From assembly GCF_013113835.1 (NCBI RefSeq), contig NZ_VTYQ01000001.1, positions 310,001 through 374,000 of the forward strand: DNA of 64,000 nucleotides, in the 5' to 3' direction. This stretch comes from Vibrio sp. RE88. Lineage in GTDB: Bacteria > Pseudomonadota > Gammaproteobacteria > Enterobacterales > Vibrionaceae. The notes beneath the pieces were generated by a model. That model saw only the letters and a program-made list of their open reading frames with translations, had not been told where the DNA came from and did no database searches. Below are positions 17,775-26,096 of this stretch, in pieces (the stretch's first letter is position 1; every line of letters begins with the position of its first letter). A program made the translations under genes and the position numbers.

Positions 17775-19117
17775 CAGAACGTATCCTTAAGATCTTCTAC
17801 CATTTCACCCGCACTTTCATATAGGAAGTACAACCCATCTCCAACGGCCTTACCAGTAGTGCCACCAGCAACCCCACCAACAAAACCGCCAGCAACCGCG
17901 CCACCTATAGCAGCAACCGCAAGAACTGGTGCAGAAACAGTTACACCTACTATTAAGGCTAATCCAGAAATAGTAGCAACCGAAAGACTAGCACCCGCGC
18001 TACCGCCCGCGATACCACCGCCCCAACCACCAATGAATCCTGTGACCTCACGAGTCGTTGTCTTACCGCAGTTCCCTGTGCTATCAACTTTACATGCTTC
18101 ATAAATATTGTTCACGCCACTGACCGCACCTACAGTTAAGCCAATGTAACCTAACCCTCGGGAGGCAGAAATGCCGATAGAGATATTGGCGATTCGTTTA
18201 CCCAAATCTTTCACAAAGCCTTTCTTTAGAATCTCATCGGCATTATGAATCACGGACTTGGTAGAAAGTTTTAAGTTGCGTTTAACTTGCTTGTAAATCG
18301 GTAACTGGACACTACGACTGGATAGTCTAGCGAAAGAACCATCAAGCTTTTTAAATAGCGCTGCACGTTCTGCTGTAAACGTTCCGTAGTTGACACCTCC
18401 GGTTCGACTTGCCATCGCCACTTGGGAAGCATATAGGTCATTAATCTCCAGCAGTACATTTTGGATATTCTTTAGGTTTTGTTCAACGCCAGTAGCTGTA
18501 GCACCAACGCCAGTAGCTACTTGCGCATAGTAATCTGTTGGCAACCCATCTGTTGCAATTCTCTCTGCCAGTTGTTGAGAAAACAATTCAAAGTGACGAT
18601 GAAGTGTAGCCAACTCGTCATCCAATAGCTTACCAAGCTCTAGGCTTGCAATTCTGGCTTGCTCTATTAGATCACCGAGCAGCTTTTTGTCTTCTGGTGT
18701 TTTGGGCTTAGTAGTGGGAAGGACGACAATCTCCCCCTGATGAACTGGTTCATTGAGATGAACGTTACAACTCTGGATAAATTGCTTTTGTTCTTCAGTG
18801 GTCTCAGAAGTATAGAGGCTTGCCCACAGCTCATCTTGTGATTGGGTAGTAGGAGATTGCATCCAGCCCAGCATAAAAGTGCCTGCTTGGCGATCAGCAA
18901 GCGCTCTCTCTCGGTTTTCATCCCAGCGTTCATAGTCTTCTGAGGAGTAGGTCAATTCCGCTCGACGCTCTAGTCTCTGCCGTGCAGCTCGCTCTTGAAC
19001 GGTTTCCTTGACAGTCGGAGTCGCAGTTTTAGGTAACTCTTCATCATGTAGTGGTCTATAGCCAGCTGTTCTGGCGGCTGTCGTAGCTCTTTTCGTTATT
19101 TCGTCATCATATGACAT
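17774..19117 (-). CDS. Putative T6SS-type effector with glycine-rich membrane-active C-terminus
   Basis: A protein of about 447 residues with three regions. Residues 1-75 are rich in Arg, Glu and Ala (QERAARQRLERRAEL). Residues about 75-290 are helical with a conserved-looking NEPVHQGEIVVLP. Residues about 300-425 are hydrophobic with many glycines (GFIGGWGGGIAGGSAGASL, AIGGAVAGGFVGGVAGGTTG), resembling glycine-zipper pore-forming domains. There is no Sec signal. I use the ATG at 19117 (GGAG 9 bp before it); a TTG five codons earlier is less likely. The arginine-rich N-terminus recalls delivery domains described for Vibrio T6SS effectors, but I could not verify a match. Confidence 0.6.
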   Translation of the reverse strand: MSYDDEITKRATTAARTAGYRPLHDEELPKTATPTVKETVQERAARQRLERRAELTYSSEDYERWDENRERALADRQAGTFMLGWMQSPTTQSQDELWASLYTSETTEEQKQFIQSCNVHLNEPVHQGEIVVLPTTKPKTPEDKKLLGDLIEQARIASLELGKLLDDELATLHRHFELFSQQLAERIATDGLPTDYYAQVATGVGATATGVEQNLKNIQNVLLEINDLYASQVAMASRTGGVNYGTFTAERAALFKKLDGSFARLSSRSVQLPIYKQVKRNLKLSTKSVIHNADEILKKGFVKDLGKRIANISIGISASRGLGYIGLTVGAVSGVNNIYEACKVDSTGNCGKTTTREVTGFIGGWGGGIAGGSAGASLSVATISGLALIVGVTVSAPVLAVAAIGGAVAGGFVGGVAGGTTGKAVGDGLYFLYESAGEMVEDLKDTF

Positions 19118-19849
19118 AAAGACGGACTCCAAAGGATTAGGCGATCATTATATCGACTCCTGATAGCATAAATACCTCTGTGATAACAAAACGTTACCTT
19201 CACTACGTAATCCGACATTTTAAACATGTATATGTGCAAATAAGCACTCGGCGACGATGCCTATGGATGACAACGCGACTCAAAGAGTAATAGCCAGTTC
19301 TGATTAGTTGATTGACACAAGAATTCGGATAAATGCCACACTTAGCACGAATCGAGCTATAGCGGAGCATTAGAATATCATTCTTGCCTTGATGAATTTT
19401 TGAATTTGTATTTTAAAGTACTAAGACTTTTCGGGACTACTTCTAGTATTGAAGCCGGGCAGCTAACTTACATATTGTAGGCTACATTGTTATTTCCAAT
19501 ATAATTCAAGCGTGGTGTCACTTTACATATTTATACACTAATCAGTCATCTGTGCTGTTGTGTAGTAGTTGATTGCAATTATTCAGTATTTGTAAGAGGA
19601 TCTTCCTGCCCCCTCAGATACCTATTCGACACCGTCCCATTAACATCTTACAAATAAGATTTTTATAAGTATATCAATTAACCAATAAGGATAGTGTTTT
19701 TTTGGTCCGTTAGCTCTACACTCATATGAGTCTCATTGCATTTTATTAGTGTGAAATGTTTAAATTTTCCTTATGGCAGTGAAGTATTTCAAGTAACAGA
19801 AACCTCTTCAGGTGAACTGTTTCGTTCAATTGTACATATAGGTGAACCA
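19118..19849. other. Gene-free AT-rich region
   Basis: These 732 bp lie between a leftward toxin gene and a rightward lipoprotein gene, so both promoters should be here. No frame has coding character. The in-frame extension of the lipoprotein frame back to a TTG at 19736 has no ribosome site and would hide the signal peptide. No repeats or mobile-element ends were seen. Confidence 0.5.
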
Positions 19850-20191
19850 TTGAAAGCTATTAATGGGTTTTTTAAGGCATTGATTTTACTTAGTGCAATA
19901 TCTCTATTGACCTTTACGCTAGGGTGCTCTTACCAATATGTTGATGAAGAAGGAAATAAACACATTGTTGGGTTGGTTAAAATAGTAATCCCTAACAGTC
20001 ACCACGATGATTGCAAGAGAAATGCCGTATCAGTAACATCCGTTGGGCTAGCTGCCACCCAACTACCTAGCCATAGTGGGTTATCGATTGGTTACTCAAG
20101 GAATGAAACTGTGGCGATTCCATTGTACCCGAATGATTGTATAGCTGAAATTTACCGAACTTTTGATAAAGAGGCAGAGGAAGGCAAATGA
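19850..20191 (+). CDS. Small lipoprotein of unknown function
   Basis: Starting at the TTG at 19850 (AGGTGA just before it) gives 113 residues. The hydrophobic signal NGFFKALILLSAISLLTFT ends in the lipobox LGC at residue 26. A typical lipoprotein signal appears only with this start. The mature part contains GLAATQLPSHSGLSIGYSRNE and a pair of cysteines. The SIGY-R motif also occurs in the next gene's product, suggesting related surface modules. It overlaps the next gene by four bases (ATGA). Function unknown. Confidence 0.65.
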   Translation: MKAINGFFKALILLSAISLLTFTLGCSYQYVDEEGNKHIVGLVKIVIPNSHHDDCKRNAVSVTSVGLAATQLPSHSGLSIGYSRNETVAIPLYPNDCIAEIYRTFDKEAEEGK

Positions 20192-21171
20192 AAAGGAAAC
20201 TACTATTCAATATATTAGCGATTGTATTACTGTCTGGGTGTGCGTCACCTGATAAGGCGATTTTTGTAACTAGTACGTCTATGAGTTTGTTAGAAGGCGA
20301 CAGTAAACCTGCAGGAGTAAGTATTGGCTATAAACGGGTTGAAGGTTATCTAGGTCCTAATAATGCAGATGGCACGGCACCACCGATAATTGCATCAATT
20401 CAGTCCGACGGGGAAATTTGGAACCCTAAGATTCGCCAGCTTTATGCGACAGGTTTAGCCGCAACAGTGGCTTCGTCAGATGAAAAATGTAAGAAGATCA
20501 ATAACCGTAGCGGGAAAGATAAAAAGCTCATGTTTTTTGGTACTTCTACGAATACTGGACTTTCTATTGGAACCACTTCAGATATACCAGATAGTTTTGT
20601 ATTTGGGTATAAGAGAAAAGAATTCTCACTGATACCATTAGTGAAAATTAATAATGATAACTATTCTTACCCGTCAGTCCTTGCATCAATTGACACGACT
20701 GGTGAACTTGATGATTCATCTTCAAATGTAAACACGGCTCTAAAGACAAACCAGTTTTTTGCTACTGGAGATGCAGCTTGCAATTTGGCTGAGAAATTAG
20801 GCTCAGAATTTGTCGAGAGGGCTAAGGTTTCGGTTGACGTACAACAGCGGAATATAGCTGCTCAAGCGATAAATTGTTACGCAGGTCTTCGCCTTAAAGA
20901 CAGGGTAGCTGTTTGGAACGATGCACATTTCAATAAGCTGTTCCATGAGGAAGGTAGTGAAATTGGTAACACTTTTGCCACTATAAAAGCTGCGTATTCA
21001 GAAGCCGTTAAAGACGGAAAGGTTATAGATGCAGATAGATTATTTAGAGCTGATAGAGTGTACACTGGTTCTGTATTTCTACCGAGCATAGATAATGTTG
21101 AAAGACTCTCTAAACTAACCGAACATCGGGGTTATGTTTGTGGATTAGCACGCGCAAACAAGCCAGATTGA
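20188..21171 (+). CDS. Lipoprotein with repeated SIGY-R motif
   Basis: A 327-residue lipoprotein with signal MKRKLLFNILAIVLLSGC and the lipobox LSGC. Two repeats are visible: GVSIGYKRVEGYLGP (about residue 48) and TGLSIG...VFGYKRKEFSLIPL (about 128-152). Each is followed by PxVLASI or PPIIASI and a Q-L/F-Y/F-ATG segment. The C-terminal 130 residues are helical and polar. It should be a periplasm- or surface-exposed anchored protein. It is coupled by overlap to the preceding lipoprotein gene and followed by a 54-codon gene. I do not recognise a function. Confidence 0.8.
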   Translation: MKRKLLFNILAIVLLSGCASPDKAIFVTSTSMSLLEGDSKPAGVSIGYKRVEGYLGPNNADGTAPPIIASIQSDGEIWNPKIRQLYATGLAATVASSDEKCKKINNRSGKDKKLMFFGTSTNTGLSIGTTSDIPDSFVFGYKRKEFSLIPLVKINNDNYSYPSVLASIDTTGELDDSSSNVNTALKTNQFFATGDAACNLAEKLGSEFVERAKVSVDVQQRNIAAQAINCYAGLRLKDRVAVWNDAHFNKLFHEEGSEIGNTFATIKAAYSEAVKDGKVIDADRLFRADRVYTGSVFLPSIDNVERLSKLTEHRGYVCGLARANKPD

Positions 21172-21181
21172 GGAGACCAAT

Positions 21182-21346
21182 ATGCCTAGCGAAATCATTT
21201 TTTGCCGAGATTACCCCACTAAAAAAGAAGAAATAGAAGAAAATGGTGCATTCGAAGTGATATCCTGTGAGCCTTTGCCAAATCAGGAGTCCGAACATGA
21301 GGAAGAACGCCGATGCAAAATTGTATGGAAAATTAAGCCGATATAG
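21182..21346 (+). CDS. Small acidic protein of unknown function
   Basis: A 54-residue frame starting ATG with AGGAGA 6 bp upstream and beginning 10 bp after the previous stop, so very likely translated as the third gene of the lipoprotein operon. It opens MPSEIIFCRDYPTKK, is strongly acidic in the middle, and ends in RRCKIVWKIKPI. No signal peptide or membrane segment is present. Function unknown. Confidence 0.6.
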   Translation: MPSEIIFCRDYPTKKEEIEENGAFEVISCEPLPNQESEHEEERRCKIVWKIKPI

Positions 21347-21358
21347 ATTTGCATTCCA

Positions 21359-21709
21359 ATGAAAGCTATTTTTGGTGATGATGAAGAGATTTCGGCTCAA
21401 CTTGATAATACAATTAAGCCGTTTGTTTGTGTACCACTTGTCCTTAGCGAAGCTCCTGGGGCAATAAATTTCGACATCACCCCACCTAAGAACTTTCTGC
21501 CTGAAACTTTGTCGAAAGGCGATGAAACGCTTTTGTCCGGAAGCTTCTACAGTCAGTTCTTGGACAAATTAGGACCGAGTTTGTCCAAAGTTCCAGCAGG
21601 GCAGAACCTCGTTATACGTTATATTAACACTCAATTTTTCTCCTACTTCTCCTCAGCTCCACCCCACTTTTCGAGCCATATCGCCATAATGGTGAAAATA
21701 GTTATGTAA
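21359..21709 (+). CDS. Hypothetical protein, uncertain
   Basis: A 116-codon frame 12 bp after the preceding small gene. The N-terminal 90 residues look protein-like (KPFVCVPLVLSEAPGAINFD, then SGSFYSQFLDKLGP). The end (FFSYFSSAPPHFSSH) looks less so, and the ATG has no clear ribosome site. It may be a real short gene, or a fragment whose end is degraded where the urea locus begins. Confidence 0.4.
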   Translation: MKAIFGDDEEISAQLDNTIKPFVCVPLVLSEAPGAINFDITPPKNFLPETLSKGDETLLSGSFYSQFLDKLGPSLSKVPAGQNLVIRYINTQFFSYFSSAPPHFSSHIAIMVKIVM

Positions 21710-21710
21710 T

Positions 21711-21727
21711 TGCACTACTATGCAGCA
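21711..21727 (+). promoter_or_regulatory. Candidate NtrC enhancer site
   Basis: TGCACTACTATGCAGCA matches the NtrC consensus TGCACTATTTTGGTGCA at 13 of 17 positions. It lies about 110 bp upstream of a sigma-54-like promoter ahead of urtA, a normal enhancer distance. Confidence 0.45.
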
Positions 21728-21822
21728 AATGTCGCTATCCTCTTCGCCCTAATTTGGTGGGTTTGAATTTTAACTATTTAAAAATCAATAAATTAATAGT
21801 CATTTGGTGTGAGCTTTAAGCT

Positions 21823-21838
21823 TGGCACTGTTCTTGGA
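21823..21838 (+). promoter_or_regulatory. Candidate sigma-54 promoter of the urea locus
   Basis: TGGCACTGTTCTTGGA resembles the TGGCAC-N5-TTGC consensus with a perfect -24 element. The -12 element reads TTGG rather than TTGC, a weakness. It lies 58 bp upstream of the urtA start. Confidence 0.45.
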
Positions 21839-21896
21839 TTTCTCTTCTTAGATACCGAAAGGTTGAATAACCATTCATTATAAGGAGATATCCAAC

Positions 21897-23183
21897 ATGA
21901 ACATGATGTTCAAACTTAAGCTTGCTGCATTGGGCACTTCACTGGCACTTGCGGCGGGGGCTGCTCAGGCGGAAGAGACGATTAAAGTCGGCGTACTGCA
22001 TTCCCTTTCTGGCACCATGGCAATCAGCGAAACCACTCTGAAAGACACTGTTTTGATGCTGGTTGAGGAGCAGAACAAAAAGGGCGGCCTGCTAGGCAAG
22101 AAGCTTGAAGCTGTGGTGGTCGACCCAGCTTCCAACTGGCCTTTGTTTGCTGAAAAAGCACGTGAGCTGATCGAAAAAGAGAAAGTGGACGTTGTGTTCG
22201 GTGGCTGGACCTCGGTATCGCGAAAATCCATGCTGCCGGTTTTTGAAGAACTCAACAGCATTCTTTTCTACCCTGTTCAATATGAAGGCGAAGAGTCTTC
22301 GAAAAACGTTTTCTACACGGGCGCAGCGCCAAACCAACAGGCGATCCCAGCAGTGGATTATCTGATGGAAGAGCTGGAAGTTGAGCGCTGGGTGCTGGCG
22401 GGTACCGATTACGTTTACCCTCGTACCACCAACAAGATTTTGGAGTCCTACCTTAAGAGTAAAGGTGTCAGTGAACAAGACATCATGATCAACTACACGC
22501 CATTTGGTCATTCTGATTGGCAGTCGATTGTCTCGGATATTAAGAAGTTCGGTGCTGAAGGTAAGAAAACCGCCGTTGTTTCAACCATTAATGGCGATGC
22601 TAACGTGCCTTTCTACAAAGAGTTAGGGGCGCAAGGGGTGTCATCTGAAGACATCCCTGTGGTGGCTTTCTCTGTGGGTGAAGAAGAGCTGTCTGGTATG
22701 GATACTGCGCCATTGGTTGGTCACTTGGCGGCGTGGAACTACTTCATGAGTGTCGATACTGATAACAATGCCGAGTTTGTTGAAGCTTGGCAGAAGTTTA
22801 TCGCCAGCGAAAAACGTGTGACCAACGACCCCATGGAAGCGCACTACATTGGCTTTAATATGTGGGCGCAAGCGGTGACGAACGCTGGCACCACGGACTC
22901 GGAAGCTGTGCAGGATGCCTTGATTGGGGTGTCTGTGCCTAACTTATCTGGCGGTTACTCAACCATGCTGCCAAACCATCACATCACCAAACCCGTTCTG
23001 ATTGGTGAAATTCAGGATGATGGTCAGTTCGACGTGGTGTGGGAAACCACAGGGCTAGTCGCAGGGGATGCTTGGTCACAATACTTACCGGAATCCGCCA
23101 AGCTTTACTCCAGCTGGTCTAAGCCGTTTTCTTGTGGCGCATTTAACGTTGAAACCAATAAATGTGCAGGTAGCACAAATTAG
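21897..23183 (+). CDS. urtA: Urea ABC transporter substrate-binding protein
   Basis: A 428-residue periplasmic binding protein with a Sec signal cleaved after AAGAAQA. The mature part is the type I binding fold of the urea/amide branch: KVGVLHSLSGTMAISE at the start, LNSILFYPVQYEGEESS and YVYPRTTNKILESYLKSKG in the middle. It captures urea in the periplasm for UrtBCDE. AAGGAGATAT precedes the ATG. It leads the locus and is separated from urtB by a terminator-like hairpin, consistent with the higher level usually needed for the binding protein. Confidence 0.95.
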   Translation: MNMMFKLKLAALGTSLALAAGAAQAEETIKVGVLHSLSGTMAISETTLKDTVLMLVEEQNKKGGLLGKKLEAVVVDPASNWPLFAEKARELIEKEKVDVVFGGWTSVSRKSMLPVFEELNSILFYPVQYEGEESSKNVFYTGAAPNQQAIPAVDYLMEELEVERWVLAGTDYVYPRTTNKILESYLKSKGVSEQDIMINYTPFGHSDWQSIVSDIKKFGAEGKKTAVVSTINGDANVPFYKELGAQGVSSEDIPVVAFSVGEEELSGMDTAPLVGHLAAWNYFMSVDTDNNAEFVEAWQKFIASEKRVTNDPMEAHYIGFNMWAQAVTNAGTTDSEAVQDALIGVSVPNLSGGYSTMLPNHHITKPVLIGEIQDDGQFDVVWETTGLVAGDAWSQYLPESAKLYSSWSKPFSCGAFNVETNKCAGSTN

Positions 23184-23194
23184 ATGTCTCCCTT

Positions 23195-23226
23195 CAGCGC
23201 CAAGGAGGGCAACCTCTACGGCGCTG
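23195..23226 (+). terminator. Leaky terminator/attenuator between urtA and urtB
   Basis: A nested hairpin (outer CAGCGCC/GGCGCTG, inner GAGG/CCTC) is followed by CTTTTTCTTTTTT. As the downstream genes belong to the same pathway, it probably lowers rather than abolishes read-through. Confidence 0.75.
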
Positions 23227-23266
23227 CTTTTTCTTTTTTGCCATATGTCTTGTAAGGATACAATTC

Positions 23267-24916
23267 ATGACAAGCTTAGTTCGGGTGCTCAAAAAGCTGG
23301 TGGTCTGTTTAGCCTTGGTGTGGCTGCCCTTTATCTCTCAGGCGGCGTTCGCATATAACGGGCCAGCAATAAACCCATCGGAATTTTCAAAGATTCTGAC
23401 TGGTAAAAGCACCGCCAAAAAACAGCAGGCTATCTATTGGCTGGTGCGCACTCAGCCCGCCAGTGTCGCTCACCCCATTCTTTCTGCCTGGCTCAATGGT
23501 CAGCTCTACTATCTTAAGGCGCTGGGTGAACCCCGCGATCAGGCACTGTATATCACATCGTCTCCGGCTGCTGGCTCTGAGGCAATGAATGTCTGGAGTG
23601 ATGAAACTTATGTGATTGAAAATAAACGTCAGTTTAAAAAAGTGCGGGTGAACAATAAATTGCGCGGAATATTGCGCCTTGAAATAGCTTCGCTCGACTT
23701 GAACCACCCAGAGCCCTCGGTACGCGTTAGTGCCGTGAATGCCTTAATGGCGAAGATGAATCAGGACACGGTCGCACTGCTTAAGCTGCAACTTAAGGCT
23801 GAAAGCGATGAATCAGTGATTACAGCTTTGCATCTGGCGTTGGCGGTGGATAGCGCTTTGAATGCGGATACCAAGGCACGCATCGTAGCGATTGAGATTC
23901 TGGCGGATTACCAGCAACCCATAGTGCTAAAAACGCTTAACAAGGTGTTAAGCCGTGAAAAGGATCCGGTAGTGATTGATGCTGCGCAAAGAGCACTAGA
24001 CGACTATCAGCAAAGCCAGCGCTTCTATTCAGGTGTAGAAACCTTGTTTTTCGGTTTGAGTCTTGGCTCTGTGCTGGTTTTAGCTGGGATTGGTCTGGCG
24101 ATCACTTTCGGTGTGATGGGGGTGATCAACATGGCGCATGGTGAGCTGATCATGCTTGGCGCATATACCACTTACGTTATGCAGCAGTTACTACCTCAAC
24201 AAACTGGGCTGGCGCTGATTCTATCGATTCCGATGGCGTTTCTGGTCTCGGGGTTAGTCGGTATTGTCATTGAGCGTTCGGTGATTCGTCACCTCTATGG
24301 CCGACCGCTTGAAACGCTGTTAGCCACTTTCGGTATCAGTCTGATTCTGCAGCAAGCGGTTCGCTCGGTGTTTTCTCCACTTAACCGCTCTGTTAGTACG
24401 CCAGAATGGATGTCTGGTGCGCTGGAAATCAATCCAATGCTGTCTCTGACATTTAATCGCCTCTACATCATTCTGTTCTGCGCCATGGTGTTCATTGGCT
24501 TGGTCATGGTGTTGAAGAAGACGCCACTAGGTTTGCAAGTGCGTGCAGTATCGCAGAACCGTTCGATGGCAAGAGCAATGGGCATTCGCTCGGAGCGCGT
24601 TGATGCCATGACCTTTGGTTTAGGCGCTGGTGTGGCAGGCATTGCAGGTGTCGCGCTTTCTCAGTTGACCAACGTCGGTCCGAATATGGGGCAAGCATAC
24701 ATCATCGATTCCTTTATGGTGGTGGTGTTTGGTGGTGTTGGCAACTTATGGGGCACGCTGGTCGCAGGCCTGAGTCTTGGCCTGTTCAACAAACTCTTAG
24801 AACCATGGGCAGGTGCGGTACTGGCGAAAATTCTGGTGCTGGTGTTCATCATCTTATTCATTCAAAAGCGCCCTCGCGGATTATTCCCGCAGCGCGGTCG
24901 AGCAGCAGAGGGGTAA
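23267..24916 (+). CDS. urtB: Urea ABC transporter permease UrtB
   Basis: A 549-residue permease. A signal peptide (residues 1-29) leads to a periplasmic helical extension of about 230 residues with HEAT-like repeats (PEPSVRVSAVNALMAK). A LivH-type membrane domain follows (about 265-545) with GVMGVINMAHGELIMLGAY and the cytoplasmic contact loop RAVSQNRSMARAMGI. This long N-terminal part is normal for UrtB. It pairs with UrtC to form the urea channel. Confidence 0.95.
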   Translation: MTSLVRVLKKLVVCLALVWLPFISQAAFAYNGPAINPSEFSKILTGKSTAKKQQAIYWLVRTQPASVAHPILSAWLNGQLYYLKALGEPRDQALYITSSPAAGSEAMNVWSDETYVIENKRQFKKVRVNNKLRGILRLEIASLDLNHPEPSVRVSAVNALMAKMNQDTVALLKLQLKAESDESVITALHLALAVDSALNADTKARIVAIEILADYQQPIVLKTLNKVLSREKDPVVIDAAQRALDDYQQSQRFYSGVETLFFGLSLGSVLVLAGIGLAITFGVMGVINMAHGELIMLGAYTTYVMQQLLPQQTGLALILSIPMAFLVSGLVGIVIERSVIRHLYGRPLETLLATFGISLILQQAVRSVFSPLNRSVSTPEWMSGALEINPMLSLTFNRLYIILFCAMVFIGLVMVLKKTPLGLQVRAVSQNRSMARAMGIRSERVDAMTFGLGAGVAGIAGVALSQLTNVGPNMGQAYIIDSFMVVVFGGVGNLWGTLVAGLSLGLFNKLLEPWAGAVLAKILVLVFIILFIQKRPRGLFPQRGRAAEG

Positions 24917-24923
24917 CCAGACT

Positions 24924-26096
24924 ATGAATCATGTACTTAAAAATGGTCTGTCACGATCGTTTCTTCTCTCTTCTCTGGCTGGAGACAAAGGCGGGCAACT
25001 GACGCTGCTGGCGATTCTGGCTGCGGTAGTGTTCATACCACTGGCGAATGTGCTGCTTCCAGCTGGGCATCCTCTGCATGTGGAAACCTTTACCATTTCA
25101 CTGCTAGGTAAGTATCTCAGCTACGCCATGTTGGCATTAGCGGTAGATTTAGTGTGGGGTTACCTCGGGATCCTCAGTTTAGGCCACGGTGCTTTCTTTG
25201 CGCTGGGCGGTTATGCGATGGGCATGTATCTGATGCGTCAGATTGGCGATCGCGGCGTGTACGCCAACCCTGAATTGCCGGACTTTATGGTATTCCTTAA
25301 CTGGCAGGAGTTGCCATGGTTCTGGTATGGCTTTGATCAATTCTGGTTTGCCAGCCTGATGGTGGTGCTGGTTCCGGGCGTGCTGGCTTACGTGTTTGGC
25401 TATCTGGCGTTTCGTTCACGGGTGTCTGGTGTGTATTTGTCGATCATCACTCAGGCTCTGACTTACGCTCTGATGCTGGCTTTCTTCCGCAATGAAATGG
25501 GCTTTGGCGGCAACAATGGCCTCACGGACTTTAAAGATATCCTTGGTTTTAGCTTGCAACAGGACTCAACCCGCATCGCCCTGTTTATCGCAACCGGTAT
25601 TGCGCTGATTTTCAGCTACCTGCTGTGCCGTTCGATTGTCGCCAGTCGTCTCGGCCGTGTTGCGCTGGCGATCCGTGATACAGAATCTCGCACCCGATTT
25701 ATGGGGTATGACGTTGATGGCATCAAGCTGTGGGTGTTTGTACTTTCAGCTGTGATTGCGGGTATTGCTGGGGCTTTATACGTTCCTCAGGTCGGTATTA
25801 TTAACCCCGGTGAATTTGCGCCACTCAACTCTATCGAAGTGGTGGTGTGGGTTGCGTTGGGAGGCCGAGCCACATTGTTTGGTGCGATTGTTGGGGCGCT
25901 GCTGATCAACTACGCCAAAAGCTGGTTTACGGTTGAATTTCCCGAAGTCTGGTTATTCGCGCTGGGTGGCTTGTTTGTGCTTTCAACCATGTATTTCCCG
26001 AAAGGCTTGATGGGTTTTATCAGCGATAAAGCCGCTTTCTTTACATCGTCCAACAAAAAGGCCAGTCAGCAAACTGACAAGGAGGCACTGGTATGA
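24924..26096 (+). CDS. urtC: Urea ABC transporter permease UrtC
   Basis: A 390-residue LivM-type permease with about ten helices. The motif GYLGILSLGHGAFFALGGYAMG is typical, as is the cytoplasmic loop AIRDTESRTRFMGYDVD. The ATG at 24924 is 7 bp after the urtB stop and has GAGGGG upstream; the in-frame extension back to 24813 lies inside urtB and is not expected. The end overlaps urtD by four bases. Confidence 0.94.
   Translation: MNHVLKNGLSRSFLLSSLAGDKGGQLTLLAILAAVVFIPLANVLLPAGHPLHVETFTISLLGKYLSYAMLALAVDLVWGYLGILSLGHGAFFALGGYAMGMYLMRQIGDRGVYANPELPDFMVFLNWQELPWFWYGFDQFWFASLMVVLVPGVLAYVFGYLAFRSRVSGVYLSIITQALTYALMLAFFRNEMGFGGNNGLTDFKDILGFSLQQDSTRIALFIATGIALIFSYLLCRSIVASRLGRVALAIRDTESRTRFMGYDVDGIKLWVFVLSAVIAGIAGALYVPQVGIINPGEFAPLNSIEVVVWVALGGRATLFGAIVGALLINYAKSWFTVEFPEVWLFALGGLFVLSTMYFPKGLMGFISDKAAFFTSSNKKASQQTDKEALV

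Noticed and set aside
19736-19849. Upstream TTG start for the first lipoprotein
   Set aside because: It would bury the lipoprotein signal 38 residues inside the protein and has no ribosome site; the TTG at 19850 has both features right.
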